Assembly: GCF_008801405.1 (NCBI RefSeq)
Contig: NZ_VZPV01000001.1
Location: forward strand, 186,001 to 250,000
DNA: 64,000 bases
Direction of reading: 5' to 3'
From: Ralstonia insidiosa
GTDB taxonomy: Bacteria; Pseudomonadota; Gammaproteobacteria; Burkholderiales; Burkholderiaceae
This document shows positions 25,598 through 33,590 of the stretch, in pieces. The position numbers and the translations under genes were made by a program. A model generated the notes under the pieces. It saw only the letters and a list, made by a program, of their open reading frames with translations. It ran no database searches and was not told the origin of the DNA. Position 1 is the first letter of the stretch; each line of letters begins with the position of its first letter.

Positions 25598-26091
25598 TGC
25601 TTGTTGTTGTGCGCGTAGCGAGCGAGATCCGCCACGTCGTCTTCGAGCATTTCGCCGACTTCCTTTCGCACCACGCGACCGTTGGTGTCGAGCACGAGCA
25701 GTTCCGGCAAACCCTTGCGCGGGCCGGTGGCGGCGCACAGCGCGTCGGTTTCCATCGTCACCGGAAAGGTGAAGCCGCGCTTGGCGACGTAGTCTTTCGC
25801 GAGCTGCGGGTTGGCGTCGATGCTGATGGTGAGGATGCGCAGGTCGGTACCGCGCGTTGCTTCATACAGCTTCTGCAAGCGAGGATTCTGCAGCGCGCAG
25901 AACGGGCACCACGAGGCCCACGTGGCGATGATGACGGGATGCCCGCGCCATGCATTGCCCGGCACACGGGTGCCGTCGAGCAATTGCACGTCGGGCATCG
26001 TCACCACATCGCCTACCTCGACGGCCTGCGCAGTGCCAGCAGCAAGCACCATCGCTGCCGCCCACATCACGAACCGTCGAATGGCGTGCAT
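25594..26091 (-). CDS. Periplasmic TlpA/SoxW-like thioredoxin
   Basis: A 165-residue exported thioredoxin-fold protein: signal peptide ending TAQAVE and active site WASWCPFC near residue 62, with the cis-Pro region at GLPELLVLD. In sox clusters such proteins (SoxW, SoxS) keep SoxY cysteines reduced or remove wrong adducts. It sits between soxX and soxB, 8 bp after soxX and overlapping soxB by 4 bp. The role in thiol maintenance is inferred from position and fold. Confidence 0.85.
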   Translation of the reverse strand: MHAIRRFVMWAAAMVLAAGTAQAVEVGDVVTMPDVQLLDGTRVPGNAWRGHPVIIATWASWCPFCALQNPRLQKLYEATRGTDLRILTISIDANPQLAKDYVAKRGFTFPVTMETDALCAATGPRKGLPELLVLDTNGRVVRKEVGEMLEDDVADLARYAHNNKQ

Positions 26092-26099
26092 GGCCGTCT

Positions 26100-26744
26100 C
26101 TACTGGTTGACCGGGGATGCCGGGTCAAACAACAGCGCCATCACATCGCGGATCTGCTGCTCGGTGAGGATGCCCTTGTGCCCGAAGCGCGGCATGTTGG
26201 AGCACGCGGCATACGCGTTGGAGTTGTAGATCTTGCCCCACGTGTAGCGCAGGATCGCCTCCGAATCGCCACGCAGCTTGCCGTACTGGTACAGCGACGG
26301 GCCGATGGTGCCGTACGACACCTCGTCTTTCGACAGGCGATGGCACGCATAGCAATTGGCACCGTTGGCCCCGCCAGCGGGGTCGGAGAACTGCATGCCA
26401 CGGCCGCTCTGCGCGGTCTTCTCGCCTTCCTTCCAGTCGCCCAGCCACTTGTTGTCAGCCGGGTAGTGGATGGTCTTCGTCTGCGCGTCTTCCAGCTTCT
26501 TGGCGACGGCGGCGGGCACAGTGTTGCGATCGGCGTACTGGCTACAGATTTTCTGCACGTCGTCGCGCTCGGTCACGCCTTCCACGGTGGCCGGGCCCTT
26601 GGAGACAAAGCTCTCGTGGATGATCTTGGCGAGCGCGGCGTCAGCCTTCGCGTCGGGCTTGGGTGGCGTGATGGCATCCGCCGCGTGCGCGGTGCCGGCA
26701 GCGAGTGCCAGCGCGGTCAGAACGATGGGGGTCAGTCGAAACAT
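26100..26744 (-). CDS. soxX: SoxX, c-type cytochrome
   Basis: A 214-residue periplasmic monohaem cytochrome with a signal peptide ending THAA. The haem site is CYACH, about two thirds along, and the likely sixth ligand methionine lies in SNMPRFG. SoxX pairs with SoxA to join thiosulfate oxidatively to the SoxY cysteine. The ATG at 26744 has GAGG at a proper distance; an ATG at 26756 that overlaps the soxA stop (ATGA) is an alternative. Typical SoxX length and gene order support the call. Confidence 0.92.
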   Translation of the reverse strand: MFRLTPIVLTALALAAGTAHAADAITPPKPDAKADAALAKIIHESFVSKGPATVEGVTERDDVQKICSQYADRNTVPAAVAKKLEDAQTKTIHYPADNKWLGDWKEGEKTAQSGRGMQFSDPAGGANGANCYACHRLSKDEVSYGTIGPSLYQYGKLRGDSEAILRYTWGKIYNSNAYAACSNMPRFGHKGILTEQQIRDVMALLFDPASPVNQ

Positions 26745-26752
26745 GCGTGGCC

Positions 26753-27592
26753 TCATCGTTTGATCGACGGCGCGTCCATCTTGCCGCCGTTGGCGTTGCG
26801 GGCGAGGAACAGCTCCAGCGCGGTGATCACCTCGCTACCGTAGAGCGGTTCCGGAAAGCGCTGCTGGCGCAGGCAGTCGTACAGGCGGTGCTGCATCGTG
26901 CGCACCTCGCCTTGCGAGACGCGGTAGCCGGGCCATGTCGAATACGCAAAGCGCGCGCCATCGGCCGTCAGCAGATCGGGCAGCTCCTGCAGGCGAATGC
27001 GCTGGCCCGGCTGGGCGTGGCACGTGGCGCAGGCAAAGTCATACGCACCGCCACGGTAGAAGAACATGCGGCGGCCGAGTTCGTACGTGCGCTTTTCTTC
27101 GGGATGCGCCAACGGAATATCAATGGCCGCGCCGCGCGATTCCGAGGTGATGTACGCCATCAGCCGTTCAATGTCCGACGGCTTGCCCGGCGACGAGAAC
27201 GGGTTGGCCGAGGCCTGTTCCTTCGTCAGCCCCTGCAGCGTCATGCGGCAATACATGAGGCGCTGTTCGGCGTCCATCACGCGGCCGGTGTCCTTGAAGA
27301 AGCGCGGCAGCTTGGCGTACGCGCCCTTCACGACGCCGGGGCCCAGGCCCAGGTCGCACGCTTCGAGCGAGGCCTGCTTCGGGCCGGCGGGCTTCTTCCA
27401 GAGTTCTTCGCCAGCGGCTTCCCAGAGTTCGGCCGGGTTGCCGTCGGCCAGCATTTCGCGGTACTGCGCGATGCCGGCGGCGACGCTGTCCTTCTGGTCT
27501 TTCTGATCCTTGGCGTCCTGCGCGTTTGCCACCAGGGCAATGCCGGCCGCCAGCGTCGCGGCCAGCGCGACGATTCGTTTGGTGCGTTTCAC
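26753..27592 (-). CDS. soxA: SoxA, c-type cytochrome
   Basis: A 279-residue exported cytochrome. It starts at GTG, seven bases after GGAGGGG, giving a signal peptide that ends VANAQ. One CxxCH site is present (CATCH, near residue 183), and a cysteine in YDCLRQQ matches the unusual cysteine ligand of SoxA; two further cysteines (EACDLG, MYCRM) can form the disulfide that replaces the second haem in monohaem SoxA. A Lys/Asp/Gln-rich linker (DAKDQKDQKD) follows the signal. It acts with SoxX in the first oxidation step. It lies between the dsrE-like gene and soxX. Confidence 0.93.
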   Translation of the reverse strand: MKRTKRIVALAATLAAGIALVANAQDAKDQKDQKDSVAAGIAQYREMLADGNPAELWEAAGEELWKKPAGPKQASLEACDLGLGPGVVKGAYAKLPRFFKDTGRVMDAEQRLMYCRMTLQGLTKEQASANPFSSPGKPSDIERLMAYITSESRGAAIDIPLAHPEEKRTYELGRRMFFYRGGAYDFACATCHAQPGQRIRLQELPDLLTADGARFAYSTWPGYRVSQGEVRTMQHRLYDCLRQQRFPEPLYGSEVITALELFLARNANGGKMDAPSIKR

Positions 27593-27629
27593 GGTCCCCT
27601 CCGTGGGTCGCCTACAGTCCATGGAGCGC

Positions 27630-28085
27630 CTACGGCTTGAGATAGGCGAAGCCTTCTTCTTGCTGCAAGCGGGTGATCTCCACCACACCGGCGGGCACCA
27701 CCTTGGCTTCGAGCAGCAGCTTGTCTTCCGGCACCTTGAAGGCCATCAGCGAGTTGTGGCACACGCGAAACTCCACGCCCATGCTGGCCAGTGCGGCCAC
27801 AGGCGCGTCGAACGGGCGGCCCTGTGCGTCCTTGGCCCCTTCGACCAGGAATTCGATGCCGTGCCCCAGCGCCACCACCACGATCTTCGTGCCGGGTGCG
27901 CCGTTGAGGTGGTTACGAAGGTTGCCGATCGCGCGCACGGCCTGGTCGATGCCTTCGCTCAGTTGGTACACCACCTTGTAGCGGGCACCAGCGCCGCCGG
28001 CACGGGGTGCGGTCTGCGCGGCGGCCTTGCCTGCCACGCCCAACGCTGCCAGCGCAGCGGTCACACGGAAGAAACTGCGTCGCAT
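27630..28085 (-). CDS. Exported DsrE-family protein
   Basis: A 151-residue protein with an export signal (RRSFFRVTAALAALGVAG, possibly twin-arginine) and a DsrE/F-like domain: a KVVYQLSEG strand, VVVALGHGIEFL and a conserved cysteine in VEFRVCHNSL. DsrE-type proteins carry or transfer persulfide sulfur. A periplasmic version inside a sox cluster could ferry sulfane sulfur to or from SoxY or the sulfide dehydrogenase. It lies 37 bp upstream of soxA and 19 bp after soxZ. The family is fairly clear, the exact role is not. Confidence 0.78.
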   Translation of the reverse strand: MRRSFFRVTAALAALGVAGKAAAQTAPRAGGAGARYKVVYQLSEGIDQAVRAIGNLRNHLNGAPGTKIVVVALGHGIEFLVEGAKDAQGRPFDAPVAALASMGVEFRVCHNSLMAFKVPEDKLLLEAKVVPAGVVEITRLQQEEGFAYLKP

Positions 28086-28104
28086 GGCAGCCTCCTGAAA
28101 AGCG

Positions 28105-28416
28105 TTATTGGATTGCAGTCTCGTCGGTGCGCTTGTCGCCGTGGTTGTCGACCCACGTGACCGTCACCTTGTCGCCCTTGGCGCCGCCCTTGAACTTGAA
28201 ATTGAGGAACGGATCCTTCGATACGGCCGGGCCGAACTGCCCGTCCAGCACCGTCTTGCCGTTGTGCTGCACCGTCACGTTGGTGATGTGCCAAGCCGGC
28301 ACGATCTTGCCGGACGCGTCCTTGCGCTGGCCGGTTTCCATGTCGTGCTTCATCAGGATCTTCACGTCGGTCGTGCCGCCGTTTTCCATTGCGCGAATGC
28401 GCATCGGGTCTGCCAT
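28105..28416 (-). CDS. soxZ: SoxZ, sulfur carrier subunit
   Basis: A 103-residue beta-sandwich protein typical of SoxZ: RIRAMENGGTTDVKILMKHDMETG, PAWHITNVTVQHNG and DNHGDKRTDETAIQ at the end. It has no signal peptide and is exported with SoxY. SoxYZ carries sulfur intermediates on the SoxY cysteine. AAGGAG precedes the ATG. It follows soxY by 22 bp. The call is secure by sequence pattern and neighbours. Confidence 0.94.
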   Translation of the reverse strand: MADPMRIRAMENGGTTDVKILMKHDMETGQRKDASGKIVPAWHITNVTVQHNGKTVLDGQFGPAVSKDPFLNFKFKGGAKGDKVTVTWVDNHGDKRTDETAIQ

Positions 28417-28438
28417 GGTGTGCTCCTTGTCCTGATTC

Positions 28439-28909
28439 TTAACCGCCGCAGCCACCAAGGGTGACCTTCACTTCCTTGCTCGCCAGCACCCACTTGCCGT
28501 TGGCACGCACGGCGGCGTAGACCATCGAGGTCTCGCCCATCTTCACGCGCGTGCTCACAAACGGGTCGGTGCCGGCCGGAATGGCAAATGTGGCGGCCAG
28601 CGTGTTCGGGTTCTTTTCCACCAGGATGGCGATCAGGTCCGTACCCGGCAGCGTGCTGGTCACCACCAGCGGCACCACGGCGCCGTTTTCGGCGATGTCC
28701 GGGGCGGTGAGCTGGATACCAGCGCCGCCCTTGTCGACAGCGCCGCCGCCCAGTTGCTTGAGCACGTCGTTCACGCCCTTGATGGCGAAGGCAGCCTTGT
28801 TCCACTCGGCGGCCTGTGCCGGGGTGGCGAGGCCGGCGGACACCAGCAGCGCCATCATGGCACCTGCGCGCAGCACGTCTCGGCGGGAGAGGTTCACGGA
28901 ATCGGTCAT
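28439..28909 (-). CDS. soxY: SoxY, sulfur carrier protein
   Basis: A 156-residue protein with a twin-arginine signal (SRRDVLRAGAMM) and the hallmark swinging-arm C-terminus GGCGG, whose cysteine binds thiosulfate-derived sulfur. The mature domain is beta-rich. The open frame runs further upstream, but that part overlaps the next gene in another frame; the ATG at 28909 fits the family start. It follows the cytochrome c gene by 14 bp and begins the core soxYZ-dsrE-AX-W-B order. Confidence 0.95.
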   Translation of the reverse strand: MTDSVNLSRRDVLRAGAMMALLVSAGLATPAQAAEWNKAAFAIKGVNDVLKQLGGGAVDKGGAGIQLTAPDIAENGAVVPLVVTSTLPGTDLIAILVEKNPNTLAATFAIPAGTDPFVSTRVKMGETSMVYAAVRANGKWVLASKEVKVTLGGCGG

Positions 28910-28923
28910 TGCCCTGTCCTCGC

Positions 28924-29271
28924 TCACTTGGCCGGGGCGCCCGCGAGCACCCAGTCGATCACGGTCTTCAGATCCGCATCGGCGATCTTCGGGTTGGCCG
29001 GCATCGGAATCTGGCCCCAGTTGCCCATGCCGCCTTCGCGCACCTTCTTGATGAGCTTGGCTTCGGCCCCTGCATCGCCCTTGTACTTGGCGGCGACATC
29101 CTTGTAGGCCGGGCCGACGAGCTTGCGATCCACGGCGTGGCAGCCCATGCAGGCGTTCTGGTTGGCGATGGTCAGGGCACGGGCTGCGTCGACGGCGGCC
29201 AGCGCAGGCGTGGCGGACAACGCCAGGCCGGCCAGCACCGCAGCCGCGGCGAGCGTGGGGGCGAACTTCAT
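28924..29271 (-). CDS. Class I c-type cytochrome (c551/c552-like)
   Basis: A 115-residue monohaem cytochrome: signal peptide ending ALAA, haem site CMGCH near residue 41, sixth-ligand methionine in QIPMPANP and a C-terminal helix DLKTVIDWVLAGA. It is the first gene of the sox operon and probably takes electrons from SoxXA towards the terminal oxidase. GGAG precedes the ATG. Similar proteins are called SoxE or c551 in other clusters. Confidence 0.88.
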   Translation of the reverse strand: MKFAPTLAAAAVLAGLALSATPALAAVDAARALTIANQNACMGCHAVDRKLVGPAYKDVAAKYKGDAGAEAKLIKKVREGGMGNWGQIPMPANPKIADADLKTVIDWVLAGAPAK

Positions 29272-29382
29272 GTGGTCTCCAGAGGATGGGCCTGCCCGCA
29301 TGCGTGTGCGGGCCAATGGTCGCAATGATCGAAATCGGACCCGTTATTGTGCCCGAAGTGGGCCAAATCCCGCGTCGCCCCA

Positions 29383-29418
29383 AAAGCAAAGCGCCCGGAA
29401 CCTTACGGCCCGGGCGCC
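29383..29418 (-). terminator. Terminator after the EamA gene
   Basis: Arms GCGCCCGG and CCGGGCGC flank an eight- to ten-base loop, and on the minus strand the stem is followed by TTTGCTTTT. It lies just after the EamA stop at 29440 and insulates the sox operon promoter, which must lie in 29272-29380. Confidence 0.7.
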
Positions 29419-29439
29419 TGTTCGGCAGGGCGTCGACGC

Positions 29440-30327
29440 TCAGGCCATCGCCCGCCGTGCTGCCAGCCGGCCACCGAAGACGTTGAGCAGCAGGCCGGCC
29501 ATCACCACCGCGCCGCCCAGCCACTGTGCTGGCACCAGCCGCTCGCCCAGCAGCACGGCGGCCGAGATCAGCCCGACCACCGGCACCAGCAGCGTGAGCG
29601 GCGCGACCTGGCTGGCCGCGTATCGGCCCAGCAGGCGGCTCCACAGGCTGTAGCCGAAGATGGTGGCGCCAAAGGCCAGGTAGACGATCGCGCCAATGCT
29701 CGACCAGCCGATGTTCGTCAGGCTGTGGACAATCTGCTCCGGCCCCTCCATCCAGTACGACAGCAGCAGGAACGGAATCGGCGGAATCACCGCGCCCCAG
29801 ATCACCAGGCTCACCACGTTCACTTTGCCGATCCGCTTGGTGACGATATTGCCGCTGGCCCACGAGAACGCTGCACACAGCGTCAGCAGGAAGCCGGCCG
29901 TGGTCATGCCGGTCGTCACGGCACCGCCGGCCATGCCGATGATCGCCAGCCCGCACGCGGCAACGGCCATGCCGGCCAGGTGGAACCAGCGGATCGGCTC
30001 GCGCAGCACCAGCGCGGCGATCGTCAGCGTAAAGAACGCCTGCGATTGCAGCACCAGCGAGGCCAGCCCCGCCGGCATGCCCACATACATCGCCGAGAAC
30101 AAAAAGGCGAACTGCCCAAAGCTGATGGTGGCGCCGTAAGCGAGCAGCCACTTGAGCGGAATCTTCGGGCGCGGCACGAACAGCACGGCCGGGAAGGCGA
30201 CCAGCGCAAAGCGCAGCGCACCCAGCAGCATGGGCGGCACGCCGTGCAGGCCCACCTTGATGACGACGAAGTTGACGCCCCACACCAGCACAACGGTCAG
30301 GGCCAGCAGCAGATCCTTGGGAGACAT
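29440..30327 (-). CDS. EamA/DMT family permease
   Basis: A 295-residue membrane protein with ten hydrophobic helices in two EamA repeats (first beginning LLLALTVVLVWGVNFVVIKV, second at TAGFLLTLCAAFSWASGNIV). The W-G-x-N-F-V and SWASGN features are those of EamA-type metabolite exporters, some of which export O-acetylserine and cysteine. The ATG at 30327 gives the normal family N-terminus. It lies on the same strand between the fcc pair and the sox operon but has its own terminator. A link to sulfur metabolism is possible but unproven. Confidence 0.85.
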   Translation of the reverse strand: MSPKDLLLALTVVLVWGVNFVVIKVGLHGVPPMLLGALRFALVAFPAVLFVPRPKIPLKWLLAYGATISFGQFAFLFSAMYVGMPAGLASLVLQSQAFFTLTIAALVLREPIRWFHLAGMAVAACGLAIIGMAGGAVTTGMTTAGFLLTLCAAFSWASGNIVTKRIGKVNVVSLVIWGAVIPPIPFLLLSYWMEGPEQIVHSLTNIGWSSIGAIVYLAFGATIFGYSLWSRLLGRYAASQVAPLTLLVPVVGLISAAVLLGERLVPAQWLGGAVVMAGLLLNVFGGRLAARRAMA

Positions 30328-30433
30328 GATGATCGGAATGCTCAGACGGTCAGCGGCCGCCCGCGCGGCCCTATGACGCACTGTAGGCGCGGGCCGCCTA
30401 TGCGACTTGCACAATCTTGCGCATTGTTTGTGC

Positions 30434-30598
30434 CTAGTCCACTGAATCATTGAAATTGGTCGGTGCCTGCCATGCCATGCGGGCGCATCGCGTCGTTGCA
30501 AATGCTCGCAATAGCTCGCTATTGCTGCGCTTTGCGCCTAGCGCTGCTTCCCGCATGACATGTCCTTCACCTCCCATTTCAATGATTCAGCGGACTAG
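30434..30598. repeat. 165-bp palindromic intergenic element
   Basis: The element starts CTAGTCC-a-CTGAATCATTGAAAT and ends with the complement ATTTCAATGATTCAG-c-GGACTAG. Inner parts are also complementary (GGTGCCTGCCATG.. against ..CATGTCCTTCACC; CGCAATAGC against GCTATTGCTGCG). The whole can fold as one long hairpin, like a MITE or large REP sequence. Its right end overlaps the stop codon of fccB (30595-30597). Confidence 0.75.
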
Positions 30599-31887
30599 CC
30601 GAGCATGTCCGACCAGATTGCCCGGCTCCAGCCCTGCGCCAGCTTGCCTTCCGCCACGGAGGGGCCATCCGAGAGCCCGCCCGCGCCTTGCACCGTCACC
30701 ATGGTGCGCTCGGCCGAGTCATAGCGGTGGACGGTCGCCACGTGCATCGCCTCGTCGGGGGTGATGAAGCTGTAGCAGGTGTTGGCATACAGCGGCGACG
30801 TGTCGGGCGCGTGGCCGGCCAACATGGCCACCACGGCAGCGGCCGCCACCTTGCCATGCTGGTTGGCCATGTGGCCCGATTTAGGCATCAGCGGCGCGGT
30901 CTGGATGGCATCGCCAATCACATGTACGCCCGGCGCTGCCTTTGATTCGAACGACAGGAAATCGACCTCGCACCAGCGCCCATTGGCGGTCGCCAGCCCG
31001 GCCTGCACGGCAATCGCCCCGGCACGCTGCGGCGGGATGAGGTTGACCACATCGGCCTGCACATCGTCCTGTACATCGAACTTGAGCACGCGGCCGGTGG
31101 CGTCGATGTCGACCGCGTTGTATTGCGGGCGATATTCGATGTGCTGTGGATAACGCTCCGCCCACACGCGCTTGAACAGGGCGCCCTTGGAGGTCACGTC
31201 GTCGTTGGCATCAAGAATGAGTACACGCGAGTCCGGCTTGGCGCGCTGCAGCCAGTTGGCAATCAGGCAGGCGCGCTCGTACGGCGCGGGCGGGCAGCGG
31301 TACGGCGCCAGCGGAATGCTGATGGCCACCGTGCCGCCGTTGGGCATGGCTTCGAGCCGGTGACGCAGCGCCAGTGTCTGCATGCCGGCCTTCCACGCGT
31401 GCGGTGCCTGCGCAGCCGTGGCCGCGTTGGCCAGACCAGGAATCGCCCCCGGCACGAAATCGATGCCGGGCGAGAGGATCAGCCGGTCATAGTCCAGCGT
31501 GCCGCCGCCGGCCAGGCGCACCTGCTTCGCGCCGATGTCGATGGCCGCGGCGCGATCGCGCACCCAGCGCACACCGTGGCGCTCGACCAGCGCGTCGTAC
31601 GGCACGGTGATCGAGGCCAGATCACGGTCACCCGACAGTACGAGATTCGACAGCGGACACGACACGAATGCGGCATTGGGCTCGACCAGCGTCACGTCGA
31701 CATGGTTGCCGGAGAACACACGCACGTACTTCGCTGCTGTCGCACCGCCGTAGCCGCCGCCAACCACGACGACGCGCGCATTGCGCGTGCCCGAGAGCGA
31801 AGCGCATGCGGCCAGCGGCCCGGCCAAGGCAGTCGCCCCAAGTGCGCGCAGTACGGTGCGCCGGTCCTTGCGCAGGGTCTGGTTCAT
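30595..31887 (-). CDS. fccB: Flavocytochrome c sulfide dehydrogenase, flavoprotein subunit
   Basis: A 430-residue FAD protein with a twin-arginine signal (DRRTVLRALGATALAG). The FAD-binding motif is VVVVGGGYGGATAA, and the two redox cysteines appear in FVSCPLSN and in the later YRCPPAPYERACL region. The C-terminal sulfide-dehydrogenase domain contains NTCYSFITPDEAM. It should oxidise sulfide in the periplasm and pass electrons to the cytochrome encoded just upstream, whose stop overlaps its start by 4 bp. It is also called soxF in sox clusters. Its stop codon lies inside a palindromic repeat. Confidence 0.92.
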   Translation of the reverse strand: MNQTLRKDRRTVLRALGATALAGPLAACASLSGTRNARVVVVGGGYGGATAAKYVRVFSGNHVDVTLVEPNAAFVSCPLSNLVLSGDRDLASITVPYDALVERHGVRWVRDRAAAIDIGAKQVRLAGGGTLDYDRLILSPGIDFVPGAIPGLANAATAAQAPHAWKAGMQTLALRHRLEAMPNGGTVAISIPLAPYRCPPAPYERACLIANWLQRAKPDSRVLILDANDDVTSKGALFKRVWAERYPQHIEYRPQYNAVDIDATGRVLKFDVQDDVQADVVNLIPPQRAGAIAVQAGLATANGRWCEVDFLSFESKAAPGVHVIGDAIQTAPLMPKSGHMANQHGKVAAAAVVAMLAGHAPDTSPLYANTCYSFITPDEAMHVATVHRYDSAERTMVTVQGAGGLSDGPSVAEGKLAQGWSRAIWSDMLG

Positions 31888-32231
31888 GGGGCCTCCTGCG
31901 GTTGGCGCGACAGCCAGCCGGCAATCGCGGTGATCTGCGCATCGTCATAACCACGCGCAAGCTGGCCCATCACCGTGGAGGGGCGCGTGCCGTTGCGGAA
32001 CGCCTGCAGCGTGTCGATCAATTCAGCCTGCGAGCGGCCGGCCAGCGAGGGCAGCGTCTGCGCAGCCGACTTGGCACCGGGTGCCGTATCCGCGTGATGG
32101 CAGCTCGCGCAGGAGGCAGCCCAGGTACGGGCCTGCGCGTTGGTGGGCGGGCGATCGGCCGCTTGGACGGCGTGAGCCGAAGACAGCGCCGCAAGCAAAG
32201 CGGCGACAGCAAGTCGGTGAGCGACGGGCAT
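31884..32231 (-). CDS. c-type cytochrome, FccA-like subunit
   Basis: A 115-residue monohaem cytochrome with a signal peptide ending VQAAD, the haem site CASCH near residue 42, a ligand methionine in STVMGQLA and a C-terminal helix ITAIAGWLSRQ. It overlaps fccB by 4 bp and is its likely electron-accepting subunit. Most FccA proteins are of this class or dihaem; this one has a single haem. No good ribosome-binding site precedes the ATG, and a GTG at 32249 is a possible alternative. Confidence 0.85.
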   Translation of the reverse strand: MPVAHRLAVAALLAALSSAHAVQAADRPPTNAQARTWAASCASCHHADTAPGAKSAAQTLPSLAGRSQAELIDTLQAFRNGTRPSTVMGQLARGYDDAQITAIAGWLSRQPQEAP

Positions 32232-32302
32232 GGGGGGCAGCGAAGTCACGGAAGCGTCATACGCTAACACGCCCGCCTTGCCATGTGCCGTGCGCGCGGA
32301 CA

Positions 32303-32336
32303 ACAAAAAACGCAGCGCGGTGGCTGCGTTTTTTGT
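32303..32336. terminator. Bidirectional terminator
   Basis: ACAAAAAACGCAGC pairs with GCTGCGTTTTTTGT around GCGGTG. It follows the BON lipoprotein gene (stop at 32353) on the minus strand and ends in six T residues on both strands. Confidence 0.85.
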
Positions 32337-32352
32337 GATGCGCCGATGGGCC

Positions 32353-33150
32353 TCAGGGCAGTTGCTTGCCCGGCGGCAGTGCCGGCGAGGTGGTGGGCGA
32401 CACCGTCACGCCCGGCGAGGCCGAGGTGACCGGTGCCGGTGCCTGCGTTGCCGTCGGCGTGCCCTGCTGCACCGGGGCCGGCGTACCCGGCGCGGTCTGC
32501 GGGTTGGTCGACGATGCGTTCGTATCCAGGCGCTTGCGCTCCTCTTCGGTCACGTAGTCGAACACTTTCACGACCTTTTTGACGCCGCCCACGGTGCGCA
32601 CGGCTTCGGTGGCTTTGTTGCCCTCGGCCTCGGTCACCACGCCCAGCAGGAAGACGGTCTGCGCTTCGGTGGTCACCTTGATGGAGTTCCAGGGCACACC
32701 TTCCGTGCCGGCCAGCACGCTCTTCACCTTGGTGGTGATGTACGTGTCGTTGGTGCGCGAGCCGAACGTGCTCGACTCCGGCGTCACCACGAGCTCGTTG
32801 ACGACCTCACGCGCGTTCTCCAGCTTCTGCGCGTACTGGCCGATCTCCTGCTTGGTCGCTTCGGTACCGGCTTCACCGGTCAGCAGCACCTTGCGGTTGT
32901 AGACCGTCACGTTCACGTGGGCACGGCCGTCGTAGCGCGAGATCAGCGTATTCTCGGCTTCCAACTGCAGGCCGCGGTCGATGGTCTGGGTAGCGGTCGG
33001 GCGACGGTCGGTGGCCATTGCAACGCCGCCGGCCACGGCACCGGCAAACAGCGGGAAGCAGGCGGTCAACTGCGTGGCGGTGATACCCGCCAGGGCAGCC
33101 AGCACGATGATGCGCTTGGCACGGGCAGACGTAGGCGACGAGAGTTTCAT
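32353..33150 (-). CDS. Dual-BON-domain lipoprotein (DolP-like)
   Basis: A 265-residue lipoprotein: signal with lipobox LTAC near residue 31, two BON domains (about 60-125 and 135-200, for example VNVTVYNRKVLLTGEAG and VFLLGVVTEAEGNKATEAV) and a Pro/Thr/Ala-rich tail. DolP/YraP-type proteins sit on the inner face of the outer membrane, bind anionic lipids and support envelope integrity. AAGGAC precedes the ATG. It follows yraN by 40 bp; the SIS-domain gene diaA that stands between them in E. coli is absent. The proline-rich tail is longer than in E. coli DolP. Confidence 0.85.
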   Translation of the reverse strand: MKLSSPTSARAKRIIVLAALAGITATQLTACFPLFAGAVAGGVAMATDRRPTATQTIDRGLQLEAENTLISRYDGRAHVNVTVYNRKVLLTGEAGTEATKQEIGQYAQKLENAREVVNELVVTPESSTFGSRTNDTYITTKVKSVLAGTEGVPWNSIKVTTEAQTVFLLGVVTEAEGNKATEAVRTVGGVKKVVKVFDYVTEEERKRLDTNASSTNPQTAPGTPAPVQQGTPTATQAPAPVTSASPGVTVSPTTSPALPPGKQLP

Positions 33151-33190
33151 GCTGTCCTTGAATGAAGTCCGGAAAGAGGAAGAGCAAAGT

Positions 33191-33571
33191 TCATGCTTCA
33201 GCGCCAAAGGCATCGCGCATCCATTCGATACGCGCGCCGTCGATGGTGATGACGTCAAAACGGCAGGCGGGCACATCATCGGCCTGCCGTGCGAGAAAAT
33301 CTTCGGCCGCGGCAATCAGGCGACGCTGCTTGGCGGGCGTGACACTCGCGGCCGCACCACCGAAGCGTTGCGTGGAGCGCGCCACGCGGGCACGCACCTC
33401 GACGAACACCAGCGCGCCGGCCGCGTCGCGCATCACCAGATCAATCTCGCCGCCCTTGCAGCGATAATTGCGGATGACCACCGACAAACCGCGCGCTTGC
33501 AAGTAACGCAGCGCGCGGTCTTCACCGGCTTCGCCGGTGGCTGCGGTGATGGGCTTTGCGGTTTGAACCAA
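33191..33571 (-). CDS. yraN: YraN family (UPF0102) endonuclease-like protein
   Basis: A 126-residue protein with the UPF0102 pattern: GEAGEDRALRYLQARGL, then the restriction-endonuclease-like core GGEIDLVMRD and VFVEVRARV, then KQRRLIAAAEDFL. The acidic residues and the lysine replaced by arginine in VEVR mark the nuclease-like fold; enzymatic function in this family is not settled. It is divergent from rsmI with only 19 bp between the starts, a conserved neighbourhood in proteobacteria. It is followed by the BON lipoprotein gene. Confidence 0.9.
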   Translation of the reverse strand: MVQTAKPITAATGEAGEDRALRYLQARGLSVVIRNYRCKGGEIDLVMRDAAGALVFVEVRARVARSTQRFGGAAASVTPAKQRRLIAAAEDFLARQADDVPACRFDVITIDGARIEWMRDAFGAEA

Positions 33572-33590
33572 GTGACTGAGAGAAGTTCTT

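Noticed and set aside
28910..30283. N-terminal extension of the soxY frame to 614 residues
   Set aside because: The extension runs through the cytochrome c and EamA genes in another frame; SoxY starts at 28909 with a twin-arginine signal.
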